Positions 1 to 9,389 are shown, counted from the stretch's first letter. The stretch is 64,000 bases of DNA from Mycobacterium ostraviense (GCF_002705925.1 NZ_NKRE01000001.1:4542931-4606930), one strand, 5' to 3'. Notes: generated by a model from the sequence alone, not told the origin. Numbers and translations are program-made.

Positions 1-70
1 CCAATTTCGTTCGGAGCACGAAAACCTAGTTGCACGAATCTTGCACGGACTTGTATCTGCGCTGGTCAGA
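1..70. other. short flank beside the tRNA, nothing recognised
   Basis: Seventy bases before the 3' end of the minus-strand tRNA. I see no open frame with a ribosome site and no clear hairpin with a T-tract, so the tRNA terminator, if present, lies outside or is not obvious. Confidence 0.4.
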
Positions 71-146
71 TGGTGCCCCCGGCAGGATTCGAACCTGCGG
101 CCTTCTGCTCCGGAGGCAGACGCTCTATCCCCTGAGCTACGGGGGC
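71..146 (-). tRNA. tRNA-Arg (anticodon CCG)
   Basis: Read on the minus strand this is a complete 76-nt cloverleaf ending in an encoded CCA. The acceptor stem GCCCCCG pairs with CGGGGGC. The anticodon stem TCTGC/GCAGA encloses the loop CTCCGGA, giving anticodon CCG for the CGG arginine codon. The T arm contains GGTTCGAATCC. It lies back to back with argS, so a gene for charging arginine and an arginine tRNA sit side by side. Confidence 0.97.
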
Positions 147-270
147 GCACCAACACCATGTTGCGCCATTGGGCATGAACAAGCTCCGCCAGATTAGCGC
201 ATTGCGGCGACTGCGCCGCCACCGCTATGGGTTCGAGCCCCGAGCAGCCCAGACCATAGGATGGACGTTC

Positions 271-1923
271 GTGACCCCCGCCGACCTGGCTGAGCTGCTC
301 AAAGCTACCGCTGCCGCGGTGCTGGCCGAGCATGGCCTCGACACGTCTGCCTTGCCCCAGACGGTCCTCGTGGAGCGGCCACGCAATCCCGAACATGGCG
401 ACTACGCCAGCAACCTGGCGTTACAGCTGGCCAAGAAGGTTGGTGCCAACCCGCGCGAACTGGCCGGATGGCTCGCCGCGGCGCTGACAAAAGCTGACGG
501 CATCGCCTCAGCAGAAGTCGCCGGGCCGGGATTCATCAACATGCGGCTCGAGACCTCGGCGCAGGCTCGGATCGTCACCAGCGTCATCGACGCCGGCGAC
601 CATTTCGGGCACTCCGATCTATTGGCCGGACAGAAAGTCAACCTGGAATTTGTCTCGGCCAACCCGACCGGGCCGATTCACATCGGCGGCACCCGCTGGG
701 CAGCCGTCGGCGATGCGTTGGGCCGGCTGCTGTCGACGCAGGGTGCCGACGTGGTGCGCGAATACTACTTCAACGATCACGGCGCCCAGATCGACCGGTT
801 CGCCAGCTCCTTGATCGCCGCCGCCAAGGGCGAGCCCACTCCGGCCGACGGCTACGCGGGCAGCTACATCACCGACATCGCCGCGCAGGTCATGCAGAAG
901 GCGCCCGACGCGCTGAGCCTGCCCGAACCCGAGATGCGGGAAACCTTCCGCGAGATCGGCGTCGACCTGATGTTCGCCCATATCAAAGAGTCGTTACACG
1001 AGTTCGGCACCGACTTCGACGTCTACACCCACGAAGACTCGATGCACACCAGCGGCCGGGTTGACCAGGCCATTACGAGGCTTCGCGAAAGCGGCAACGT
1101 CTACCAGAAGGACGGCGCAACATGGCTGCGCACCAGTGCTTTTGGTGACGACAAGGACCGTGTGGTGATCAAGAGCGACGGGAAGCCGGCCTATATCGCC
1201 GGTGACCTCGCCTACTACCTGGACAAGCGGCAACGCGGTTTCGACCTGTGCATCTACATGCTCGGCGCCGACCATCACGGTTACATCGCCCGGCTCAAGG
1301 CAGCAGCGGCCGCATTCGGTGAGGATCCGGCGACCGTCGAAGTCCTTATCGGCCAACTGGTCAACCTGGTGCGCGACGGCCAGCCGGTCCGGATGAGCAA
1401 GCGGGCGGGCACCGTCATCACTCTCGACGACCTGGTCGATGCGCTCGGCGTGGATGCTGCGCGCTACAGCCTGATCCGCTCGTCGGTGGACACCGCCATC
1501 GACATCGACCTGGCGCTGTGGTCCTCGGCGTCGAACGAAAACCCGGTCTACTACGTCCAATACGCGCATGCCCGGCTGTCGGCTTTGGCGCGCAACGCCG
1601 CTGAGTTGGGCCTGATTCCCGACACCGCGCACCTGGAGCTGCTCAGCCACGACAAAGAGGGCAAGCTGCTGAGGACCATCGGCGAGTTCCCGCGGGTGCT
1701 CGAAACCGCGGCGACCCTGCGTGAACCCCATCGAGTGTGCCGCTACCTGGAGGACCTGGCCGGCGACTATCACCGCTTCTACGATTCCTGCCGGGTGTTG
1801 CCGCAAGGTGACGAGCAGTCCACCGACCTGCACACCGCGCGTCTGGCGCTGTGCCAGGCCACTCGCCAGGTCATTGCCAACGGGCTGGCAATACTCGGAG
1901 TCAGCGCCCCGGAGCGAATGTGA
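271..1923 (+). CDS. argS: arginyl-tRNA synthetase
   Basis: Class I aminoacyl-tRNA synthetase that charges tRNA-Arg with arginine in the cytoplasm. The 550-aa product shows the HIGH-type ATP motif NPTGPIHIGG (His near residue 137), the KMSKS-type loop VRMSKRAGT (near 375), an N-terminal additional domain and a C-terminal DALR anticodon-binding domain ending in PERM. The frame stays open upstream to 169, but the homologous N-terminus begins at MTPADLAELL, so the GTG at 271 is chosen; the preceding 34 residues look like translated leader. It overlaps lysA by 4 bp (GTGA), so the two are probably translationally coupled. Confidence 0.96.
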   Translation: MTPADLAELLKATAAAVLAEHGLDTSALPQTVLVERPRNPEHGDYASNLALQLAKKVGANPRELAGWLAAALTKADGIASAEVAGPGFINMRLETSAQARIVTSVIDAGDHFGHSDLLAGQKVNLEFVSANPTGPIHIGGTRWAAVGDALGRLLSTQGADVVREYYFNDHGAQIDRFASSLIAAAKGEPTPADGYAGSYITDIAAQVMQKAPDALSLPEPEMRETFREIGVDLMFAHIKESLHEFGTDFDVYTHEDSMHTSGRVDQAITRLRESGNVYQKDGATWLRTSAFGDDKDRVVIKSDGKPAYIAGDLAYYLDKRQRGFDLCIYMLGADHHGYIARLKAAAAAFGEDPATVEVLIGQLVNLVRDGQPVRMSKRAGTVITLDDLVDALGVDAARYSLIRSSVDTAIDIDLALWSSASNENPVYYVQYAHARLSALARNAAELGLIPDTAHLELLSHDKEGKLLRTIGEFPRVLETAATLREPHRVCRYLEDLAGDYHRFYDSCRVLPQGDEQSTDLHTARLALCQATRQVIANGLAILGVSAPERM

Positions 1924-3326
1924 CCGCTCATTCCGCCGGCGCCCGCCACGCCGAAGACAACCGACCAGCGCGCCCGCAGACGGCACAGGAGCTGCTGCGA
2001 CTCGCCCCGAATGTGTGGCCGCGCAACATGGTTCGCGACCAATCGGGCGTAGCCTGCATTGCCGGGGTACCGCTGACCGACCTCGCTCAGGAATACGGGA
2101 CTCCGCTGTTCGTCATCGACGAGGACGACTTCCGCTCCCGCTGCCAAGAGATTGCCGCGGCATTCGGCGGCGGGCACAACGTGAACTACGCCGCCAAGGC
2201 GTTCCTGTGCAGCGAAATCGCGCGCTGGGTCGACGAGGAAGGGCTCTCGCTCGATGTGGCCACCGGCGGGGAGCTGGCCGTCGCACTGCACGCGAATTTT
2301 CCACCAGAACGAATCACCCTGCACGGCAACAACAAATCTGTCGCCGAGTTGACCGCTGCGGTCAAAGCCGGTGTGGGCCACATCGTTTTGGATTCGATGA
2401 TCGAAATCGAACGCCTTGATGCCATCGCGGCGCAGGCAGGCATCATTCAGGATGTCCTGGTGCGGGTCACCGTCGGCGTCGAGGCGCACACCCACGAATT
2501 CATCTCCACCGCACACGAAGACCAGAAGTTCGGCCTGTCGGTGGCCAGCGGAGCCGCGATGGCAGCGGTTCGACGGGTTTTCGCCGCCGACCACCTGCGA
2601 CTGGTCGGTCTGCACAGCCACATCGGTTCGCAGATCTTCGATGTCGCCGGCTTCGAAATCGCCGCGCACCGCGTCATCGGTCTGCTGCGCGAGGTGGTCG
2701 GCGAATTCGGGGCCGTGAAGACGGCGCAGCTGTCGACCGTCGACCTTGGCGGTGGTTTGGGCATCTCCTATGTGCCCTCTGACGATCCGCCGCCGATCAG
2801 TGATCTGGCGGCCAAGCTGAGCGCGATCTTGAGCAACGAATCCGCGGCGGTGGGACTGCCCATGCCGAGGCTGGTGGTCGAGCCGGGACGTGCCATCGCC
2901 GGACCGGGCACCATCACGCTATACGAGGTCGGCACCGTCAAGGATGTCGACGTGAGCGCCACGGGGAACCGGCGCTACGTCAGCGTCGACGGCGGCATGA
3001 GCGACAACATTCGCACAGCGCTTTACGACGCGGAGTACGACGTCCGCCTGGTGTCGAGAACCAGCGACGCGCCGGCCGTGTCTGCTCGTCTCGTCGGAAA
3101 GCATTGTGAGAGCGGCGATATCATCGTCCGCGATACCTGGATGCCCGACGATGTAGGTCCCGGCGACCTGGTCGCGGTCGCCGCGACCGGCGCCTACTGC
3201 TATTCGTTGTCGAGCCGCTACAACCTGATCGGCCGTCCCGCCGTGGTAGCCGTACGACAAGGTAAGGCGCGCCTGGTACTGCGCCGGGAGACGGTCGACG
3301 ATTTGCTGAGTCTGGAGGTGAGGTGA
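1920..3326 (+). CDS. lysA: diaminopimelate decarboxylase
   Basis: PLP enzyme of the alanine-racemase-like fold III that decarboxylates meso-diaminopimelate to L-lysine, the last lysine step. The 468-aa product carries the PLP lysine in YAAKAFLC (K93), the GGGLGISY and EPGRAIAGPG phosphate-binding motifs, and HCESGD, whose Cys belongs to the active site at the dimer interface. The GTG at 1920 overlaps the argS stop. It gives an N-terminal extension of about 20 residues over the M. tuberculosis protein; a later start is possible, so the exact N-terminus is less certain than the identity. Next is thrA after 3 bp. Confidence 0.95.
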   Translation: MTAHSAGARHAEDNRPARPQTAQELLRLAPNVWPRNMVRDQSGVACIAGVPLTDLAQEYGTPLFVIDEDDFRSRCQEIAAAFGGGHNVNYAAKAFLCSEIARWVDEEGLSLDVATGGELAVALHANFPPERITLHGNNKSVAELTAAVKAGVGHIVLDSMIEIERLDAIAAQAGIIQDVLVRVTVGVEAHTHEFISTAHEDQKFGLSVASGAAMAAVRRVFAADHLRLVGLHSHIGSQIFDVAGFEIAAHRVIGLLREVVGEFGAVKTAQLSTVDLGGGLGISYVPSDDPPPISDLAAKLSAILSNESAAVGLPMPRLVVEPGRAIAGPGTITLYEVGTVKDVDVSATGNRRYVSVDGGMSDNIRTALYDAEYDVRLVSRTSDAPAVSARLVGKHCESGDIIVRDTWMPDDVGPGDLVAVAATGAYCYSLSSRYNLIGRPAVVAVRQGKARLVLRRETVDDLLSLEVR

Positions 3327-3329
3327 CCT

Positions 3330-4655
3330 GTGCCGGGTGACGAAAAGCCGGTCGGCGTAGCAGTTCTCGGGCTGGGCAATGTTGGCAGCGAAGTGGTCCG
3401 CATCATTGAGGAGAGCGCTGACGATCTCGCTGCTCGAGTGGGCGCCCCCCTGGTACTGCGCGGTGTCGGTGTCCGCCGGGTGGCACCCGACCGTGGGGTA
3501 CCGGTCGAGTTGCTGACCGACAACATCGAAGAACTCGTCTCGCGCGAGGACGTCGACATCGTCGTCGAAGTAATGGGACCGGTGGAACCGTCTCGCAAGG
3601 CAATCCTCGCCGCACTCGAGCACGGGAAATCCATCGTCACCGCGAACAAGGCCCTGTTATCCACGTCCACCGGTGAACTGGCCCAAGCCGCCGAAAGCGC
3701 GCATGTCGACCTCTATTTCGAGGCGGCCGTCGCCGGAGCCATCCCGGTGATTCGCCCGCTGACGCAGTCGCTTGCCGGTGACACGGTGCTGCGGGTGGCC
3801 GGCATCGTCAACGGCACCACCAACTACATCCTCTCGGCAATGGACAGTACCGGCGCCGACTACGAGAGCGCCCTGGCCGACGCGAGCGCGCTGGGCTATG
3901 CCGAAGCCGACCCCACTGCCGACGTCGAAGGCTACGACGCAGCGGCCAAAGCCGCGATCCTGGCATCCATCGCGTTCCACACCCGGGTGCACGCCGACGA
4001 CGTCTATCGCGAAGGCATCACCAAGGTCACCCCGGCCGACTTCGAGACCGCCCACGCCCTCGGCTGCACCATCAAGCTGCTGTCCATCTGCGAACGGATC
4101 ACCGATGATGATGGGCACCAAAGAGTCTCGGCCCGCGTTTATCCGGCTCTGGTACCGCTGACGCATCCGCTCGCCACCGTCAACGGCGCATTCAATGCCG
4201 TGGTAGTCGAAGCCGAGGCCGCGGGCCGGCTGATGTTCTACGGTCAGGGCGCCGGCGGCGCGCCCACCGCGTCGGCGGTGACCGGCGACCTGGTGATGGC
4301 GGCGCGCAACCGGGTGCTCGGCAGCCGTGGGCCGCGCGAATCCAAGTATGCCCAACTGCTCATTGCGCCAATGGGTTTGATCTCAACCCGTTATTACGTC
4401 AGCATGAACGTCGCCGACAAGCCAGGTGTATTGTCCTCGGTAGCAGCGGAATTCGCCAAACACGACGTGAGCATTGCCGAGGTGCGCCAGGAAGGCGTGT
4501 CAGACGAGGGCGGCAAACGAGTGGGGGCCCGCATTGTGGTCGTCACCCACCTGGCTACCGACGCCGCGCTTTCGGAAACGGTTGCGGCACTGGCGAATTT
4601 GGATGTCGTACAGGACGTGACGAGCGTGCTGCGCATGGAAGGAACCGGCCTGTGA
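3330..4655 (+). CDS. thrA: homoserine dehydrogenase
   Basis: NAD(P)-dependent reduction of aspartate semialdehyde to homoserine, the branch point to threonine and methionine. The 441-aa product begins after a GTG with the Rossmann motif VAVLGLGNVGSEVV. The catalytic domain includes GIVNGTTNYIL and a lysine-containing YDAAAKAAI segment. The C-terminus (from about residue 350) is an ACT regulatory domain, visible in ADKPGVLSSVAAEF, consistent with threonine feedback inhibition as known for the family. It is the monofunctional form, with no aspartokinase part. It overlaps thrC by 4 bp. Confidence 0.96.
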   Translation: MPGDEKPVGVAVLGLGNVGSEVVRIIEESADDLAARVGAPLVLRGVGVRRVAPDRGVPVELLTDNIEELVSREDVDIVVEVMGPVEPSRKAILAALEHGKSIVTANKALLSTSTGELAQAAESAHVDLYFEAAVAGAIPVIRPLTQSLAGDTVLRVAGIVNGTTNYILSAMDSTGADYESALADASALGYAEADPTADVEGYDAAAKAAILASIAFHTRVHADDVYREGITKVTPADFETAHALGCTIKLLSICERITDDDGHQRVSARVYPALVPLTHPLATVNGAFNAVVVEAEAAGRLMFYGQGAGGAPTASAVTGDLVMAARNRVLGSRGPRESKYAQLLIAPMGLISTRYYVSMNVADKPGVLSSVAAEFAKHDVSIAEVRQEGVSDEGGKRVGARIVVVTHLATDAALSETVAALANLDVVQDVTSVLRMEGTGL

Positions 4656-5734
4656 CCACTCCACGGATTGCCACCCACCAGCCCTGGCCGGGCGTGATCG
4701 CGGCCTATCGCGACCGGTTGCCGGTCGGCGACGACTGGACCCCAGTCACTCTTCTCGAGGGCGGTACCCCGCTGATCGCGGCGACCAGGCTCTCCGAACA
4801 GACCGGTTGCACGATTCATCTCAAGGTAGAGGGACTCAACCCCACCGGGTCGTTCAAGGACCGGGGCATGACGATGGCGGTCACCGATGCGCTGGCCCGC
4901 GGTCAGCAGGCCGTATTGTGCGCATCGACCGGAAACACCTCGGCATCGGCGGCGGCCTACGCTGCCCGCGCCGGCATCACCTGCGCGGTGCTGATACCGC
5001 AGGGCAAGATCGCGATGGGCAAGCTGGCTCAAGCGGTTATGCACGGCGCCAAGATCATTCAGATCGACGGCAACTTCGACGACTGCCTGGAGCTGGCCCG
5101 AAAGATGGCCGCCGATTTCCCGACGATCTCGTTGGTCAACTCGGTCAACCCGGTCCGCATCGAGGGCCAGAAAACGGCGGCTTTCGAGGTCGTCGACGCG
5201 CTGGGCGCCGCGCCCGACGTGCACGCGCTTCCGGTCGGCAATGCCGGCAACATCACCGCGTACTGGAAGGGGTACACCGAGTATCACCGCGAGGGAGTGA
5301 TCGACAAGCTGCCCCGCATGCTCGGCACTCAGGCGGCCGGCGCAGCGCCGCTGGTGCTCGGCAAGCCGGTGAGCCACCCGGAGACCATCGCCACCGCCAT
5401 TCGCATTGGTGCTCCGGCGTCGTGGACGCAAGCCGTCGAGGCACAGCAGCAATCGAACGGGCGCTTCCTGGCCGCGACCGACGAAGAGATCTTGGCCGCA
5501 TATCACCTGGTTGCTCGCGCCGAAGGCGTCTTCGTCGAGCCCGCGTCCGCAGCCAGCGTCGCCGGTTTGCTCAAAGCCATTGACGACGGTTGGGTGGCCC
5601 GCGGGTCGACGGTGGTGTGCACGGTGACCGGCAATGGTTTGAAGGATCCTGACACGGCGCTCAAGGACATGCCGGTGGTGTCTCCGCTGCCGGTTGACCC
5701 GGTCGCCGTGGTCGAGCAGCTGGGTCTGGCCTAA
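4652..5734 (+). CDS. thrC: threonine synthase
   Basis: PLP enzyme converting O-phosphohomoserine to threonine. The 360-aa product has the fold-II PLP motif NPTGSFKDRGMT (Schiff-base Lys69), STGNTSASAAAYAARAG, the glycine-rich phosphate loop PVGNAGNITAYW, and the C-terminal TGNGLKDPD. The GTG start overlaps the thrA stop, so thrA and thrC are coupled. Downstream, the tandem repeat separates it from thrB rather than the usual tight junction. Confidence 0.96.
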   Translation: MTTPRIATHQPWPGVIAAYRDRLPVGDDWTPVTLLEGGTPLIAATRLSEQTGCTIHLKVEGLNPTGSFKDRGMTMAVTDALARGQQAVLCASTGNTSASAAAYAARAGITCAVLIPQGKIAMGKLAQAVMHGAKIIQIDGNFDDCLELARKMAADFPTISLVNSVNPVRIEGQKTAAFEVVDALGAAPDVHALPVGNAGNITAYWKGYTEYHREGVIDKLPRMLGTQAAGAAPLVLGKPVSHPETIATAIRIGAPASWTQAVEAQQQSNGRFLAATDEEILAAYHLVARAEGVFVEPASAASVAGLLKAIDDGWVARGSTVVCTVTGNGLKDPDTALKDMPVVSPLPVDPVAVVEQLGLA

Positions 5735-5885
5735 TGGCGATCGCAAGCGCGGCGCAGCCGGGCGCGGCGGGTCGCCATCGATCAGGCACCGTGGCGATCG
5801 CAAGCGCGGCGCAGCCGGGCGCGGCGGGTCGCCATCGATCAGGCACCGTGGCGATCGCAAGCGCGGCGCAGCCGGGCGCGGCGGG
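5735..5885 (+). repeat. 57-bp tandem repeat between thrC and thrB
   Basis: Two full copies start at 5735 and 5792, and a third copy of 37 bases starts at 5849. Each begins TGGCGATCGCAAGCGCGG and ends ATCAGGCACCG, and the copies look identical where they overlap. The first base follows the thrC stop codon directly. The period is a multiple of three and carries no stop in one forward frame. The layout resembles a mycobacterial VNTR; I recall a 57-bp VNTR near the equivalent place in M. tuberculosis (QUB-1451), but this is from memory. Confidence 0.95.
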
Positions 5886-5903
5886 CCCGACGGAGGCCTG
5901 TTG

Positions 5904-6848
5904 GTGACCCAGTCACTGCCTGCCGGGCTGGCGGCGAGTGCCGTCGTGGCGGCATCCAGCGCCAACCTCGGCCCGGGATTCGACAGTATCGGTCTGGCAC
6001 TGAGCCTCTATGACGAGATCGAGGTCCAAACAACGGATTCCGGCTTGGCGGTGATGGTCGAGGGGGAAGGTGCCGATCAGGTACCACTGGGTCCCGAGCA
6101 CCTGGTGGCGCGCGCTATCCGGCACGGGTTGCGGGCCGTTGGCGCCCAAGCCGGGGGCCTGGTGGTTCGCTGCCGCAACGCCATCCCGCACTCCCGCGGT
6201 CTCGGCTCTTCCGCAGCAGCTGTCGTCGGCGGCCTCGCAATTGTCAATGGCCTTGTGGCACAGGTTGGTTCGAAGCCCTTAAGCGAGGCTCAACTGATCC
6301 AGCTTTCCTCGGAGTTCGAGGGTCATCCCGACAACGCTGCGGCCGCGGTGCTCGGAGGTGCGGTGGTCTCCTGGATCGACCGCACGGGTGATCGCCCCAA
6401 CTACTCGGCCGTGCCGCTGCGTCTTCATCCCGATATCCATCTTTTTTCGGCGATTCCCGAGGAGCGGTCGTCCACCGCGGAGACTCGCGTGCTGCTTCCG
6501 GCTCAGGTCAGCCACGACGAGGCGCGTTTCAATATCAGCCGCGTCGCGTTGCTGGTGGTCGCCCTGACCCAACGTCCCGATTTACTGATGCCGGCCACGG
6601 AAGATGTGCTCCACCAACCCCAACGTGCGCAGGCGATGCCGGCATCGGCGGAATATTTGCGGCTGCTGCGGCGTCATAATGTTGCAGCGACGATCTCTGG
6701 GGCTGGTCCAGCACTCATCACGATGACGACGGAGCCGGAACTGCCCGCAGAAGCGGTGGAGTACGGCGCCGCACATGGATTCACCGTAACTGCGATGACT
6801 GCAGGGAACAGAGTTCGCTGGAGCGAGGGAGTCTCCACTATTGATTGA
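5904..6848 (+). CDS. thrB: homoserine kinase
   Basis: GHMP-family kinase that phosphorylates homoserine for ThrC. The 314-aa product shows the N-terminal SSANLGPGFDSIGLALSL, the ATP-binding motif PHSRGLGSSAAAVVGG near residues 92-107, and the C-terminal SGAGPALI motif. The frame is open upstream through the repeat, but the residues encoded there are a repetitive Arg/Gly/Ala string; the GTG at 5904 (VTQSLPAGL) matches the family start. It is the last gene of the argS-lysA-thrACB run. Confidence 0.95.
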   Translation: MTQSLPAGLAASAVVAASSANLGPGFDSIGLALSLYDEIEVQTTDSGLAVMVEGEGADQVPLGPEHLVARAIRHGLRAVGAQAGGLVVRCRNAIPHSRGLGSSAAAVVGGLAIVNGLVAQVGSKPLSEAQLIQLSSEFEGHPDNAAAAVLGGAVVSWIDRTGDRPNYSAVPLRLHPDIHLFSAIPEERSSTAETRVLLPAQVSHDEARFNISRVALLVVALTQRPDLLMPATEDVLHQPQRAQAMPASAEYLRLLRRHNVAATISGAGPALITMTTEPELPAEAVEYGAAHGFTVTAMTAGNRVRWSEGVSTID

Positions 6849-7126
6849 TCCATAGCGCCACGCGAGCGTTTGCTTGCTTCCGGCCAGGAAGCGGGCTATC
6901 CTCGGAGCCGTCCAGCAATCGCAGCATCTGTATCTGCATACATACTGCCTTGCCGCTAGGACAACCACCAATTCTTCTCGTGGACGAGGTTCGCCTTATT
7001 CGCCGCCGATCCTGGCGATCACCGTTGCAGAGTCGATGATTGGGCGCACTCGGCGATTTGGCTGAATGCTCGGCCTAATGCAAGAACCCCCGTATGACGT
7101 GATCAGCGGGGGAAGAAAGGAAATCC
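6849..7126 (+). promoter_or_regulatory. leader and promoter region of rho
   Basis: 278 bases without a credible gene. Close to the rho start, CCCCCG (7087-7092) and CGGGGG (7107-7112) can form a 6-bp GC hairpin with a 14-base loop, immediately before the purine-rich ribosome site GAAGAAAGGAAA and the GTG start. A long leader with a hairpin at the ribosome site would suit autoregulation of rho, but this is inference; no promoter could be assigned with confidence. Confidence 0.45.
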
Positions 7127-8965
7127 GTGACTGATACGGACCTCATCACGGCTGGCGAAAGCCCCGGCGCCGATAAGCAGCCGGAATCCGTGACCAAAGA
7201 CACTTCAGACGTCAATACCATGGCGCCGGGCGGCTCATTGTCCACCATGGTGTTGCCCGAGCTGCGTGCCCTGGCTAACCGAGCCGGTGTCAAGGGGACG
7301 TCGGGCATGCGTAAGAACGAACTGATCGCCGCAATTCAGGAGATCACTGGGCAGGCCAACGGTGCCTCGGCTGGCTCGACGTCATCCCAAGACTCCGACC
7401 GATCGGAGTCGACCGTGACCGCGAATGTCGTGGCTGCTGAAGAGGCCCCGGAAGAGGGCCGGAGCGACTCGGGTGAGACCCAGCGACGGGAACGGCGCAA
7501 GTCTTCACGTGAGGCGGGCACATCCGTCGCCGAATCGGGTGACGAAGCTGCTGCCGGCGAGGATGCGGCCACCACTGACGAGGACGCCAAGGGCCGGCAG
7601 GGCCAAGCAAGCGCCAAGGTCGACGAACGAGGAGACAAAACCGACGAGCGGGAAGAGTCGGGCGGCGAGCAGCAAGGCTTAGGTGGCCAGCAGGCCCGCG
7701 GCGAGGAGGACGGCGAAGGACGGCAGGGTCGCCGGGGCCGCCGGTTCCGCGACCGCAGGCGTCGTGGTGAACGGTCGGGTGAAGGCGCTGAAGCCGAGGT
7801 GCGTGAGGACGACGTCCTTCAGCCGGTAGCCGGCATCCTCGACGTGCTTGACAACTACGCATTCGTGCGCACGTCCGGCTACCTGGCCGGCCCGCATGAC
7901 GTCTACGTATCGATGAACATGGTGCGCAAGAACGGGTTACGCCGTGGTGACGCGGTGACCGGTGCCGTCCGGGTCCCCCGAGAAGGAGAAGCGGGCGACA
8001 AAAATCCGCGGCAGAAGTTCAACCCCCTGGTGCGCCTGGACAGCGTCAACGGCGGGTCGGTCGAGGACGCCAAGAAGCGGCCCGATTTCAGCAAGCTGAC
8101 GCCGTTGTACCCCAACCAGCGGCTACGCCTGGAAACCACGACCGAGCGGCTGACCACCCGGGTGATCGATCTGATCATGCCGATCGGCAAGGGCCAGCGC
8201 GCGTTGATCGTCTCGCCGCCCAAGGCCGGTAAGACCACCATCCTGCAGGACATCGCCAACGCCATCACCAGGAACAACCCGGAATGCCACCTCATGGTCG
8301 TGCTCGTCGACGAGCGGCCCGAGGAGGTCACCGACATGCAGCGATCGGTCAAGGGCGAAGTCATCGCCTCGACGTTCGACCGGCCGCCGTCGGATCACAC
8401 CTCGGTCGCCGAGCTGGCGATCGAGCGTGCCAAGCGGCTCGTGGAACAGGGCAAAGACGTCGTGGTGCTGCTCGACTCGATCACCCGCCTGGGCCGTGCC
8501 TACAACAACGCCTCGCCCGCGTCGGGCCGGATCCTGTCTGGGGGCGTCGACTCCACCGCGCTGTACCCGCCCAAGCGCTTCCTGGGCGCGGCCCGCAACA
8601 TCGAGGAGGGCGGCTCGCTCACCATCATCGCCACCGCGATGGTCGAGACCGGCTCCACCGGTGACACGGTCATCTTCGAGGAGTTCAAGGGCACCGGCAA
8701 CGCCGAGCTCAAGCTGGACCGCAAGATCTCGGAGCGCCGAGTTTTCCCAGCTGTCGATGTGAACCCCTCGGGCACTCGCAAGGACGAGCTCTTGCTCTCG
8801 CCAGACGAGTTCGCCATCGTGCACAAGCTGCGCCGCGTGCTGTCGGGCCTGGACGCCCACCAAGCCATCGACCTGTTGATGTCGCAGCTGCGCAAGACGA
8901 AGAACAATTACGAATTCCTCGTCCAGGTTTCGAAGACCACACCGGGCAACATGGACAACGACTAG
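7127..8965 (+). CDS. rho: transcription termination factor Rho
   Basis: Hexameric RNA-dependent ATPase/helicase that ends transcription. In the 612-aa product, an N-terminal Rho-N segment (MVLPELRALANRAG) is followed by a long low-complexity insertion, roughly residues 75-225, rich in Glu, Asp, Gly, Arg and Ser. Then come the RNA-binding cold-shock domain (GILDVLDNYAFVRTSGYL) and the RecA-type motor with Walker A SPPKAGKTT (K369), VVVLLDSITRLGRAYN, and the Q and R loop regions. The charged insertion is typical of high-GC actinobacteria and is known to bind RNA in relatives. It is preceded by a long leader and followed by rpmE. Confidence 0.96.
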   Translation: MTDTDLITAGESPGADKQPESVTKDTSDVNTMAPGGSLSTMVLPELRALANRAGVKGTSGMRKNELIAAIQEITGQANGASAGSTSSQDSDRSESTVTANVVAAEEAPEEGRSDSGETQRRERRKSSREAGTSVAESGDEAAAGEDAATTDEDAKGRQGQASAKVDERGDKTDEREESGGEQQGLGGQQARGEEDGEGRQGRRGRRFRDRRRRGERSGEGAEAEVREDDVLQPVAGILDVLDNYAFVRTSGYLAGPHDVYVSMNMVRKNGLRRGDAVTGAVRVPREGEAGDKNPRQKFNPLVRLDSVNGGSVEDAKKRPDFSKLTPLYPNQRLRLETTTERLTTRVIDLIMPIGKGQRALIVSPPKAGKTTILQDIANAITRNNPECHLMVVLVDERPEEVTDMQRSVKGEVIASTFDRPPSDHTSVAELAIERAKRLVEQGKDVVVLLDSITRLGRAYNNASPASGRILSGGVDSTALYPPKRFLGAARNIEEGGSLTIIATAMVETGSTGDTVIFEEFKGTGNAELKLDRKISERRVFPAVDVNPSGTRKDELLLSPDEFAIVHKLRRVLSGLDAHQAIDLLMSQLRKTKNNYEFLVQVSKTTPGNMDND

Positions 8966-9143
8966 CCGGCTGATTTCGGCCGTCGCGGGGAATGCGCGGG
9001 CGCATCGCGGTGTTTGGGCTGATGGTAATTGAGCTGGCATAATCGTCGCTTGACCACCAGAACCACTTCAGGTTCTCGAGTTCGGCCTGACCAGCCACAA
9101 CCGAACGCCGGGGGCACGAGCGGCAACGATCGAAGAGGACAGC

Positions 9144-9389
9144 ATGAAATCTGACATTCATCCCGCCTACGAGGAGACCACCGTGGTGTGTGGATGCGGG
9201 AACACGTTTCAGACTCGCAGCACCAAGTTGGGCGGCCGCATCGTGGTTGAGGTTTGCTCGCAGTGCCACCCGTTCTACACTGGCAAGCAGAAGATCCTCG
9301 ACAGCGGCGGCCGGGTTGCCCGCTTCGAAAGACGTTATGGCAAACGCAAGGTCGGGGCTGACAAGGACGAAGCCGCAGCCAAGAAGTAG
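9144..9389 (+). CDS. rpmE: 50S ribosomal protein L31, zinc-binding type
   Basis: 81-aa ribosomal protein L31. The N-terminal CGCGN and the later CSQCHPFYTGKQK supply the cysteines of the zinc ribbon, so this is the C+ form, not the zinc-independent paralogue. The C-terminus is Lys-rich (ending AAAKK). It has its own start after a 178-bp gap from rho and a strong hairpin behind it, so it may be expressed independently. Confidence 0.97.
   Translation: MKSDIHPAYEETTVVCGCGNTFQTRSTKLGGRIVVEVCSQCHPFYTGKQKILDSGGRVARFERRYGKRKVGADKDEAAAKK

Noticed and set aside
169..270. Longer argS frame starting at 169
   Set aside because: The added 34 residues do not resemble ArgS, whose family start MTPADLAELL lies at 271.
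5735..5885. CRISPR-like array
   Set aside because: Copies are head to tail with no spacers between them, so it is a plain tandem repeat.
5694..5903. thrB extension through the 57-bp repeat
   Set aside because: Only repeated Arg/Gly/Ala codons result, the open frame is a by-product of the repeat length, and the homoserine kinase start fits at 5904.
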